Source: Streptomyces lilacinus
GTDB taxonomy: Bacteria; Actinomycetota; Actinomycetes; Streptomycetales; Streptomycetaceae
Direction of reading: 5' to 3'
Assembly: GCA_000715685.1 (NCBI GenBank)
Contig: KL569414.1
Span: 1 to 6,150, forward strand
DNA: 6,150 nucleotides
A program made the position numbers and the translations under genes. The notes beneath the pieces are model-generated. The model did not search any database. It was not told the origin of the DNA and saw nothing but the letters and a program-made list of their open reading frames with translations. Below, in pieces: positions 1 through 6,072 of this stretch. How positions within the stretch are numbered: position 1 is the first letter of the stretch; each line of letters starts with the position of its first letter.

Positions 1-1
1 G

Positions 2-52
2 CGGCTGTACGGGCCCGGCGGGCGCGGCGCCCGCCGGATGCCCGTACGGCCG
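2..52. terminator. Large GC-rich hairpin downstream of pta
   Basis: Positions 7-14 (GTACGGGC) pair exactly with 40-47 (GCCCGTAC). Inside them, 15-24 pair with 28-37 (CCGGCGGGCG against CGCCCGCCGG) around a three-base loop, with only the AT at 38-39 bulged out. That gives about 18 base pairs. The stem can extend outward through 2-5/49-52, past one pair at 6/48 that is a wobble or mismatch depending on strand. The structure begins 21 bases past the pta stop, in the direction of pta transcription. There is no T-tract, as is usual in streptomycetes. It may end pta transcription, or it may be an intercistronic stem-loop before the next gene. In actinomycetes that gene is often acetate kinase (ackA), but it lies outside the window. 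Confidence 0.6.
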
Positions 53-57
53 TACGG
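42..57. repeat. 16-bp perfect palindrome, tandem CCGTACGG
   Basis: CCGTACGGCCGTACGG is a perfect palindrome made of two copies of CCGTACGG, which is itself palindromic. It overlaps the outer arm of the large pta hairpin, so the two structures cannot form fully together. It ends 16 bases from the pta stop codon. It could be an alternative terminator stem or a protein-binding site; the sequence alone does not decide. Confidence 0.5.
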
Positions 58-73
58 ACGTCGGCCGGGCGGC

Positions 74-2170
74 TCAGGGTTCCGTGCGCTCGCCGCGCTG
101 CTCGCCCTGGGCCTGGATGGCGGTGATCGCGACGGTGTTGACGATGTCCTGCACCAGCGCGCCGCGCGACAGGTCGTTCACCGGCTTGCGCAGGCCCTGC
201 AGGACCGGGCCGACGGCGACGGCGCCGGCCGAGCGCTGCACGGCCTTGTAGGTGTTGTTGCCGGTGTTCAGGTCGGGGAAGACCAGCACGGTCGCCTTGC
301 CGGCGACCTCGGAGCCGGGCAGCTTCGTCTTCGCCACGGCGGCGTCCACGGCGGCGTCGTACTGGATCGGGCCCTCGACCAGCAGGTCCGGACGGCGCTC
401 CCGCACGAGCTCGGTGGCCTTGCGGACCTTGTCGACGTCCGCGCCGGAGCCGGAGGTGCCGGTGGAGTACGACAGCATCGCGATCCGCGGCTCCACGCCG
501 AACTGGGTCGCGGTCGCCGCGGACTGGATGGCGATGTCCGCGAGCTGCTCGGCGTTCGGGTCGGGGTTGACCGCGCAGTCGCCGTAGACCAGCACCCGGT
601 CGGCCAGGCACATGAAGAAGACCGAGGAGACGATCTGCGCGCCCGGCGCGGTCTTGATGATCTCGAAGGCCGGGCGGATCGTGGCGGCGGTGGAGTGCAC
701 CGCGCCGGAGACCATGCCGTCGGCCAGGCCCTCCTGCACCATCAGCGTGCCGAAGTAGGAGACGTCGGCGACGACGTCGTGGGCCAGCTCCACGGTCATG
801 CCCTTGTGGGCGCGCACCTTGGCGTAGATCTCGGCGAAGCGGTCGCGCAGCGGCGAGGTCTGCGGGTCGATGAGCTGCGCCTCGGCCAGGTCGATGCCCA
901 GCTCGGCGGCGCGCTTGCGGATCGCCTCCTCCTCGCCCAGCAGGATCAGGTCGCACACGTCGCGGCGCAGCAGCACGTCCGCCGCGCGCAGCACGCGCTC
1001 CTCGGTGCCCTCCGGCAGCACGACGCGGCGACGCGCCGAGCGGGAGCGCTCGATCAGCTCGTGCTCGAACATCATCGGCGTGACGCGGGCCGAGCGGGCC
1101 AGGGAGATGCGGTCGGTGAGCTCCGCGGTGTCCACGTGCCGCTCGAAGAGGCCGAGGGCCGTCTCCGCCTTGCGCGGGGAGGACGTCTCCAGCTTGCCCT
1201 CGATCGCGAAGAGCTCGGCCGCGGTCGGGAAGGAGCCGCCGGGCACCGAGACGACGGGCGTGCCGGGGGCGAGCCGGCCGGCGAGGGCCAGGATGTCCGG
1301 GCCCGGGCGCTCGTCCAGGGTCAGCAGCACGCCGGCTATCGGCGGGGCGCCGGCGCTGTGCGCGGCCAGCGCGCCGACGATCAGGTCGACACGGTCGCCG
1401 GGGGTCACCACCAGGCAGCCCTCGGTCAGGGCCGGCAGGAAGACGGGCAGCATGGCGCCGCCGAAGACGAAGTCCTTCGCGTCGCGCGAGAGCCCGGAGT
1501 CGTCGCCCAGCAGCACCTCGGCGCCCAGCTTCTGCACGATCTGGCGCACGGTCGGAGCCGACAGAGAGCTGTCCTCCGGCAGCGCGTAGCAGGGCACCGG
1601 CAGGCTCGCGGACAGCCGCGCGCCGATGTCCTCGCGGTCGGCGGGGGCGACGCGGTTGACGACGAGGGCGACGACGTCGCAGCCCAGCGTCTCGTAGGCG
1701 CGGTAGGCGTTGCGGGCCTCGGCGCGGACGGACTCGGCCGACTGCTCCTGACCGCCGACCACGGTGATGACGGAGGCGGCGAACTCGTTGGCCAGACGCG
1801 CGTTGAGGGCCAGCTCGTCGGGGAGCGTGGTGCCGGCGAAGTCGGTGCCGAGCACGAGGACGTACTCGTAGTCGCGGGCCACCGCGTGGAAGCGGTCGAC
1901 CAGGCGGGAGACCAGCTCGTCCGTGCCGCGCTCGGCCTGCAGGGCGGCCGCCTCGTTGTAGGTCAGGCCCACGACGCTCTCGGCGGACTGCGCGAGGCGG
2001 TAGCGCGAGCGCAGCAGGTCGAAGAGGCGGTCCGGCCCGTCGCCGTGGAAGAGCGGACGGAACACGCCCACCTTCTCCACATGGCGGGTGAGGAGCTCCA
2101 TGACTCCCAGCTCGATGACCTGGCGCCCGTCGCCCCGGTCGGTCCCGGTCACGTACACGCTGCGCGTCAC
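74..2170 (-). CDS. pta: Phosphate acetyltransferase, long form (EC 2.3.1.8)
   Basis: Cytoplasmic enzyme that interconverts acetyl-CoA plus phosphate with acetyl phosphate plus CoA; with acetate kinase it forms the Pta-AckA acetate pathway. The product is 698 aa, close to other long-form enzymes (E. coli Pta is about 714 aa). Three parts are seen. Residues 1 to about 215 form a P-loop/dethiobiotin-synthetase-like domain. About 215-330 is a DRTGG-type linker domain. About 365-690 is the catalytic PTA_PTB domain. The catalytic domain has VVLPEGTEERV (383-393), YFGTLMVQEGLADGMVSGA (472-490), the FPDLNTGNNTYKAVQR run (631-646) and NDLSRG (665-670). Ser668, Arg669 and Asp675 match the spacing of Ser309, Arg310 and Asp316 reported as active-site residues in Methanosarcina thermophila Pta. 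The N-terminal P-loop is degenerate (TGTDRGDGR, 8-16, without the GK[ST] lysine). The GTG start at 2170 is chosen because AAGGAG lies 7 bases upstream and MTRSVYVTGT fits the family's N terminus. An in-frame TTG at 2299 would add 43 atypical residues. The gene is divergent from pfkA. Confidence 0.96.
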   Translation of the reverse strand: MTRSVYVTGTDRGDGRQVIELGVMELLTRHVEKVGVFRPLFHGDGPDRLFDLLRSRYRLAQSAESVVGLTYNEAAALQAERGTDELVSRLVDRFHAVARDYEYVLVLGTDFAGTTLPDELALNARLANEFAASVITVVGGQEQSAESVRAEARNAYRAYETLGCDVVALVVNRVAPADREDIGARLSASLPVPCYALPEDSSLSAPTVRQIVQKLGAEVLLGDDSGLSRDAKDFVFGGAMLPVFLPALTEGCLVVTPGDRVDLIVGALAAHSAGAPPIAGVLLTLDERPGPDILALAGRLAPGTPVVSVPGGSFPTAAELFAIEGKLETSSPRKAETALGLFERHVDTAELTDRISLARSARVTPMMFEHELIERSRSARRRVVLPEGTEERVLRAADVLLRRDVCDLILLGEEEAIRKRAAELGIDLAEAQLIDPQTSPLRDRFAEIYAKVRAHKGMTVELAHDVVADVSYFGTLMVQEGLADGMVSGAVHSTAATIRPAFEIIKTAPGAQIVSSVFFMCLADRVLVYGDCAVNPDPNAEQLADIAIQSAATATQFGVEPRIAMLSYSTGTSGSGADVDKVRKATELVRERRPDLLVEGPIQYDAAVDAAVAKTKLPGSEVAGKATVLVFPDLNTGNNTYKAVQRSAGAVAVGPVLQGLRKPVNDLSRGALVQDIVNTVAITAIQAQGEQRGERTEP

Positions 2171-2175
2171 GCGTG

Positions 2176-2183
2176 CTCTCCTT
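2176..2183 (-). promoter_or_regulatory. Ribosome binding site of pta
   Basis: On the minus strand AAGGAGAG (2183 to 2176) is a strong Shine-Dalgarno match. AAGGAG is separated by 7 bases from the GTG at 2170-2168. This decides the start of pta in favour of the GTG over the far upstream TTG at 2299, which has no such site. Confidence 0.85.
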
Positions 2184-2220
2184 GATCCTTCGCCGTGCTT
2201 CTGACTTCGCCCGCTGTTCA

Positions 2221-2247
2221 CGGAGCGCTCCGACGGTGGTTCCGTCG
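2221..2247. repeat. Adjacent inverted repeats in the pta leader
   Basis: CGGAGCGCTCCG (2221-2232) is a perfect 12-bp palindrome. It overlaps by two bases a second inverted repeat, CGACGG (2231-2236) and CCGTCG (2242-2247), around a five-base loop TGGTT. Both lie 50-77 bases upstream of the pta start, inside its probable 5' leader. They could fold in RNA or serve as operator DNA. I do not recognise the motif of a known regulator. Confidence 0.45.
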
Positions 2248-2250
2248 AAG

Positions 2251-2263
2251 TTCTTCCGAAGAA
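2251..2263. promoter_or_regulatory. Inverted repeat TTCTTC-C-GAAGAA, possible operator
   Basis: TTCTTC (2251-2256) and GAAGAA (2258-2263) are perfect inverted arms around a single C. The element sits just downstream of the proposed pta -10 hexamer, near where transcription would start, which is a classic repressor position. It is unusually A+T-rich for this genome and is followed by AAATAG. The regulator is unknown, and chance occurrence is possible. Confidence 0.35.
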
Positions 2264-2270
2264 AATAGAC

Positions 2271-2299
2271 CCGTTAAGGTGGGCTTGACCTCTTGACAA
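2271..2299 (-). promoter_or_regulatory. Candidate pta promoter
   Basis: On the minus strand TTGTCA (2299 to 2294) is followed after 17 bases by TAACGG (2276 to 2271). The -35 box matches TTGACA at five of six positions; the -10 box is weak. Transcription would begin near 2264, leaving a leader of about 95 bases before the GTG. The -35 box uses the same base pairs as the -35 box of the candidate pfkA promoter on the other strand. Confidence 0.35.
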
Positions 2300-2321
2300 T
2301 ACCTGTGCCTGTGGATAAGGC
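2293..2321 (+). promoter_or_regulatory. Candidate pfkA promoter
   Basis: TTGACA (2293-2298) is a perfect -35 consensus for the principal sigma factor. After a 17-base spacer comes TAAGGC (2316-2321), a fair but imperfect -10 element. Transcription would start near 2328, giving a pfkA leader of about 95 bases. The spacer contains a tandem CCTGTG repeat (2302-2313), and another TTGAC lies 8 bp upstream (2285-2289). The perfect -35 box in so GC-rich a background is the main support. Confidence 0.45.
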
Positions 2322-2324
2322 GCG

Positions 2325-2361
2325 CGTCAGGAGGGTGACGGCGGAGTGCGGCACTACCGCC
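2325..2361 (+). repeat. Two inverted repeats in the pfkA leader
   Basis: CGTCA (2325-2329) and TGACG (2336-2340) form an inverted repeat with a six-base gap that includes GGAGGG. Directly after it, GCGG-AGTGC (2341-2349) and GCACT-a-CCGC (2351-2360) form nine-base arms with one bulged A. G2340 and C2361 can add one more pair. They fall at and just after the proposed pfkA transcription start, so they could be operator DNA or leader stem-loops. No known riboswitch fold was recognised. Confidence 0.4.
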
Positions 2362-2407
2362 CGGCCCGTGAAAGAATCGGTCCGGCTCACAGGTACCAGT
2401 AGCGAGC

Positions 2408-2413
2408 AGGAGA
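2408..2413 (+). promoter_or_regulatory. Ribosome binding site of pfkA
   Basis: AGGAGA ends 9 bases before the ATG at 2423. The spacing is normal, and together with the family-typical N terminus MRIGVLTAGGDCPGLN it fixes the pfkA start. Confidence 0.8.
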
Positions 2414-2422
2414 CACAGCACG

Positions 2423-3448
2423 ATGCGCATCGGAGTCCTCACCGCGGGCGGCGACTGCCCTGGTCTGAACGCCGTCATCCGCTCGGTGGTGCACCGCGCC
2501 GTCGTCGGCCACGGTGACGAGGTCATCGGCTTCGAGGACGGCTTCAAGGGTCTGCTCGACGGCCGCCACCGCAAGCTCGACCTGGAGGCCGTCAGCGGCA
2601 TCCTGGCCCGCGGCGGCACCATCCTCGGCTCCTCGCGCCTGGAGCGCGCGCGGCTGCGCGAGGCCTGTGAGAGCTCGAAGGAGCTCGCCCGTGAATACGG
2701 CATCGACGTACTCATTCCCATCGGCGGCGAAGGCACGCTGACCGCCTCCCGCATGCTGTCGGACGCGGGCCTGCCCGTCGTCGGTGTGCCCAAGACCATC
2801 GACAACGACATCTCCGCCACGGACCGCACCTTCGGCTTCGACACCGCTGTCGGCGTCGCCACGGAGGCCATCGACCGCCTCAAGACCACCGCCGAGTCCC
2901 ACCAGCGCGTGATGGTCGTCGAGGTCATGGGCCGCCACGCCGGCTGGATCGCCCTGGAGTCCGGCATGGCCGGCGGCGCCCACGGCATCTGCCTGCCCGA
3001 GCGCCCCTTCGACCCGGCCGACCTGGTCAAGATGGTCGAGGAGCGCTTCGCCCGCGGCAAGAAGTTCGCCGTCATCTGCGTCGCCGAGGGCGCGCACCCC
3101 GCCGAGGGGACGATGGACTACAAGAAGGGCGCCATAGACCAGTTCGGCCACGAGCGCTTCGCCGGCATCGGCACCAAGCTCGCCGCCGAGCTCGAGCGCC
3201 GCCTGGGCAAGGAGGCCCGCCCGGTCATCCTCGGCCACGTCCAGCGCGGCGGCACCCCCACCGCGTACGACCGCGTCCTCGCCACCCGCTTCGGCTGGCA
3301 CGCGGTCGAGGCCGCGCACCGCGGGGAGTTCGGCATGATGACCTCGCTCAAGGGCACCGACATCCGCATGGTGCCGCTCGCCGAGGCGACGACCGAGCTG
3401 AAGCGGGTGCCGGAGAACCGGATGAACGAGGCCGAGTCGGTCTTCTAA
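2423..3448 (+). CDS. pfkA: 6-phosphofructokinase, actinobacterial ATP type (EC 2.7.1.11)
   Basis: Cytoplasmic glycolytic enzyme that phosphorylates fructose 6-phosphate to fructose 1,6-bisphosphate. The product is 341 aa, usual for the actinobacterial PfkA group and slightly longer than E. coli PfkA (320 aa). Visible motifs are the nucleotide-binding TAGGDCPGLN (7-16), Arg72 in GSSR, GGEGT (101-105), PKTIDND (123-129) with catalytic-base Asp127, GFDTAV (138-143), Arg162, MGRHAGW (169-175), and the family signature from Arg266 through GHVQRGG (271-277) to Asp283-Arg284. Gly104 is the residue found in ATP-dependent enzymes, whereas pyrophosphate-dependent ones have Asp. Lys124 is the residue typical of pyrophosphate enzymes, where E. 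coli has Gly. As I recall, this Gly/Lys pair is that of the ATP-dependent Streptomyces coelicolor enzyme, so ATP is the likelier donor. Streptomycetes often carry several pfkA paralogues, and a location beside pta recalls S. coelicolor pfkA2; this is from memory. The gene stands alone, divergent from pta, with its own terminator. Confidence 0.96.
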   Translation: MRIGVLTAGGDCPGLNAVIRSVVHRAVVGHGDEVIGFEDGFKGLLDGRHRKLDLEAVSGILARGGTILGSSRLERARLREACESSKELAREYGIDVLIPIGGEGTLTASRMLSDAGLPVVGVPKTIDNDISATDRTFGFDTAVGVATEAIDRLKTTAESHQRVMVVEVMGRHAGWIALESGMAGGAHGICLPERPFDPADLVKMVEERFARGKKFAVICVAEGAHPAEGTMDYKKGAIDQFGHERFAGIGTKLAAELERRLGKEARPVILGHVQRGGTPTAYDRVLATRFGWHAVEAAHRGEFGMMTSLKGTDIRMVPLAEATTELKRVPENRMNEAESVF

Positions 3449-3459
3449 GGGCTTCGCCC
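3449..3459 (+). terminator. Small stem-loop just after the pfkA stop
   Basis: GGGC (3449-3452) and GCCC (3456-3459) pair around TTC directly after the TAA, followed by CGTTTG. The four-base-pair stem and short T-run make this a weak terminator at best. It may only support the stronger hairpin about 20 bases further on. Confidence 0.3.
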
Positions 3460-3479
3460 CGTTTGCGAGAACGACGAGA

Positions 3480-3507
3480 GGGCGGTGGGTCCACGGACCC
3501 ACCGCCC
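3480..3507. terminator. Probable bidirectional terminator, pfkA / ABC permease
   Basis: Positions 3480-3491 (GGGCGGTGGGTC) pair exactly with 3496-3507 (GACCCACCGCCC), giving a 12-bp uninterrupted stem with a four-base loop. It lies between convergent genes, 31 bases after the pfkA stop and 14 bases after the permease stop. It can therefore fold in transcripts from either side. It lacks a long T-tract on both sides, as is common in streptomycetes. Confidence 0.8.
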
Positions 3508-3521
3508 CCTCGCGTACGTGC

Positions 3522-6062
3522 CTACTGCGCCCCGATCGACTCCAACATGTTGAGCTTCGCCGCCCGGCGCGCCGGCCAGACCGCGGCGAGGACGCCGACC
3601 GCGAGGGCCAGCAGCAGGAAGACCCCGATCCGCGCCCACGGCACGACCATCTCGTACTGCGGGAAGGACGAGCGCAGCAGGTGACCGCCGGACCAGGCGA
3701 GGAAGACGCCGACCCCGACCCCCAGCACCGCGCCGAACATCGCGATCATCACGGACTCCAGCCGCACCATCCGCTTCACCTCGCGCCGCGCCAGGCCGAT
3801 CGCGCGCAGCATCCCGATCTCGCGGGTCCGCTCGAAGACGGACATGGCGAGGGTGTTGACGACGCCGACGACCGCGATGACGACGGCCATGCCGAGGAGG
3901 CCGTAGGCGAGGTTGAGGACGGGATCGATGTTGCCGGACGCGGCGCGGCGCAGGTCGTCCTGGGTCTCCACCTTGATGAGCGGGTTGCCGCCGAACGCGT
4001 CCTTGATCTTCTCGCGCAGGCCGTCGGCCGCGCCGGGGGCGGCCTTCACCAGCACCTTGTCGTCGCGCACCTTCTCCATGTGCGCGTCCACGAGGGCGGT
4101 CGCGGTGAGGACGTCACCGAGCACGTCGTTGTCGGCGTGGACGGCGACGACCTCGGCCTTGGCCCGCTTGCCGTCGTAGAACTCCATCGGCAGCGTGGAA
4201 CCGACCTTCAGGCCCCGCTGCTTGGCGTACTCCTCCGACACGGCGACGGCGCCGGTGCCGCGCACGTTCGTGAGCGAGCCGCTGGTGACGCGCAGGTCGG
4301 TCACCTTGCCGATCGCCGACACGTCGGTGCCCACGACCAGGGCCGGGTGCCCCTCCGTCTGGAAGCCGAGGGAACGCAGCGGGACCGCGGCCGCGACGCC
4401 GGTCTGCCCGGCGAGCTTCCCGCCGATCTCGGGGGAGAGGCCGACGTAGCTGGAGGACTTGACCTGGTAGTCGGCGGTCAGGTCCTGCTTGCCCATCCGG
4501 CTCATGCCCGCGTCGGCCGAGATCGCGCCCACGGTCAGGCCCGTGATCAGCGTGAGGCCGATCATCAGCGCGGAGGCGGTGGCGGCCGTGCGGCGCGGGT
4601 TGCGCAGGGCGTTCTCCCGGGCGAGCTTGCCGCTGACGCCGGAGACGCGGACGGCGAGCCTGCCGAACAGCGCCACGAACGGGCGGGAGAGCAGCGGGGC
4701 CAGCACGATCACGCCCGTGAGGGTGAGCGCCGAGCCGGCCATGGCGGGGGTCAGACCGTCGCGGTCGCGGAACGTGGTCGTGTACAGCATCAGGCCGACG
4801 CCCAGCGCGGTGAGCACGGCCCCGATGGAGTTGCGCACCACCAGGCCGCGCGGCGCCGGCGCCTGGTCCACGGAGGCCAGCGCCTCGACGGGGGCGATCT
4901 TCGCGGCCTTGCGGGAGGGCAGCCAGGCGGCCAGTACGGTGATCACCACGCCCACCGCGAGGGTGCTCAGCACGGCCGTCGGCGCGATCACGAGCGGTCC
5001 GTCCGGCAGGTTCGCTCCGGTGGAGTTGAGCAGCTCGGGCAGGAGGACGGCGACGCCGACGCCCAGTCCGAGGCCCAGGGCGGAGGCGATCAGGCCCAGC
5101 AGCCCGGCCTCGATCATCACCGAGCGCACCACCTGGCGGCGGGACGCGCCCACGGCCCGCAGCAGCGCGATCTCCCGGGTGCGCTGGGCGATGAGCATGG
5201 TGAAGGTGTTGGCGATGATGAAGACGCCGACGAAGAGGGCGATGCCGGCGAAGACCAGGAAGGTGGTGCGGATCGACCTGGTCTGCTCGTCGATCATCCT
5301 GGACTGGTCCGCCGCCAGCTTCGTGCCGCTCTGCGCGTCGAAGCTCTCGGGCAGCGCCTTGCGGACCTCGGCGGTCAGCCGGTCCGGTGCGGTGCCGGGC
5401 GTCGCGGACACGACGAGCTCGCTGAACTCGCCCGGCTTGCCGAAGAGCTTCTGCGCGGTCGCGGTGTCGAGGACGGCGAGGCTGCCGCCCGCGCTCACGC
5501 GGGGGTTGTCGGTCCTGACGACGCCGACGAGCTTCTTGGTCATGACGGGACCGTCGACGGCCATCCGGACGGTGCCGCCGATCTTGGTGCCGGTCTTCTC
5601 GGCCGTCTTCTCGTCCAGGGCGATCTCGCCCTCGGCGGCGGGCGCCCGTCCCTTGACGAGCGGGTAGCGGCTGTCCTTGCCGTCCTTGCCGGGTACGTAG
5701 TTGGCGCCGGCGCTGCCCCACTCGCCGCCGGTGGGGTTGTTGTGCTTGTCGGCGATCATCGCGACGCCTTCGACGGACGGGCGCACGGAGGCCACGCCGG
5801 GCAGGGCGCGGATCTTCTCCACCACACGGCTGTCGAGCACGTCCCGGGGGCCGGCGTCGGTGCTGGGCCGGCCGCCGCCCTCGGTCACGGAGACGGCCAC
5901 GTCGTCGAGGCTCCTGGCCATCTTGTTGCGGAAGGCGCTGCCGACGGAGTCGCTGAAGATCAGGGTGCCGGAGACGAAGGCCGTGCCGAGGAGGACCGCG
6001 AGGGCGGTCATCATCAGCCGGGTCTTGTGCGCGAGGAGGTTGCGCAGAGCGGTACGGAACAT
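3522..6062 (-). CDS. ABC transporter permease, MacB/FtsX superfamily
   Basis: Integral membrane protein of 846 aa, the transmembrane partner of a separate ATPase in a type VII (MacB/LolCDE/FtsX-like) ABC system. The layout is duplicated. The first half has TM1 (about 17-37), a large extracytoplasmic MacB-like domain (about 38-262), and three segments near 268-290, 315-343 and 361-381. The second half has segments near 410-428 and 442-462, TM at 493-516, an extracytoplasmic domain (about 517-712), then TMs near 715-740, 768-790 and 812-830. Each half carries the same cytoplasmic loop: QRTREIALLRAVGASRRQVV (293-312) and ERTREIGMLRAIGLARREVK (744-763). Such proteins usually work by mechanotransmission, moving lipids, lipoproteins, peptides or drugs at the outer face, not importing solutes. 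The substrate here cannot be read from sequence. The ATG at 6062 gives MFRTALRNLLAHKTRLMMTALAVLLG, a family-typical N terminus in pieces 1-26, although its Shine-Dalgarno is weak. The gene follows a probable ATPase gene by 41 bp. Confidence 0.93.
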   Translation of the reverse strand: MFRTALRNLLAHKTRLMMTALAVLLGTAFVSGTLIFSDSVGSAFRNKMARSLDDVAVSVTEGGGRPSTDAGPRDVLDSRVVEKIRALPGVASVRPSVEGVAMIADKHNNPTGGEWGSAGANYVPGKDGKDSRYPLVKGRAPAAEGEIALDEKTAEKTGTKIGGTVRMAVDGPVMTKKLVGVVRTDNPRVSAGGSLAVLDTATAQKLFGKPGEFSELVVSATPGTAPDRLTAEVRKALPESFDAQSGTKLAADQSRMIDEQTRSIRTTFLVFAGIALFVGVFIIANTFTMLIAQRTREIALLRAVGASRRQVVRSVMIEAGLLGLIASALGLGLGVGVAVLLPELLNSTGANLPDGPLVIAPTAVLSTLAVGVVITVLAAWLPSRKAAKIAPVEALASVDQAPAPRGLVVRNSIGAVLTALGVGLMLYTTTFRDRDGLTPAMAGSALTLTGVIVLAPLLSRPFVALFGRLAVRVSGVSGKLARENALRNPRRTAATASALMIGLTLITGLTVGAISADAGMSRMGKQDLTADYQVKSSSYVGLSPEIGGKLAGQTGVAAAVPLRSLGFQTEGHPALVVGTDVSAIGKVTDLRVTSGSLTNVRGTGAVAVSEEYAKQRGLKVGSTLPMEFYDGKRAKAEVVAVHADNDVLGDVLTATALVDAHMEKVRDDKVLVKAAPGAADGLREKIKDAFGGNPLIKVETQDDLRRAASGNIDPVLNLAYGLLGMAVVIAVVGVVNTLAMSVFERTREIGMLRAIGLARREVKRMVRLESVMIAMFGAVLGVGVGVFLAWSGGHLLRSSFPQYEMVVPWARIGVFLLLALAVGVLAAVWPARRAAKLNMLESIGAQ

Positions 6063-6072
6063 GGTGGGTGGG

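Noticed and set aside
38..2185. Long plus-strand open frame of 715 codons opposite pta
   Set aside because: The translation is a low-complexity run of G, A, R, H, V, D, Q and L with no domain, as expected for the antisense of a high-G+C gene. Pta on the other strand is unmistakable.
2214..2224. GTTCACGGAGC as a PhoP box
   Set aside because: It is a single partial match to GTTCACC, without the adjacent 11-bp direct repeat that defines a PhoP box.
2171..2299. Extended pta start at the TTG at 2299
   Set aside because: It would add 43 residues unlike the family, and it lacks a Shine-Dalgarno site. The GTG at 2170 has an excellent one.
2367..2391. GTGA...TCACA as a CRP/GlxR-type operator
   Set aside because: The half-sites are separated by about 15 bases instead of the six required by the TGTGA-N6-TCACA consensus.
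2293..2517. Possible small plus-strand leader peptide (TTG at 2293 or GTG at 2335) overlapping the pfkA start
   Set aside because: The GGAGG before the GTG at 2335 touches the start codon with no spacer. The frame runs on into pfkA out of frame, and the peptide has no regulatory codon run.
2387..3502. Minus-strand open frame of 371 codons opposite pfkA
   Set aside because: It covers the whole of a well-supported phosphofructokinase gene and shows only shadow-type composition.
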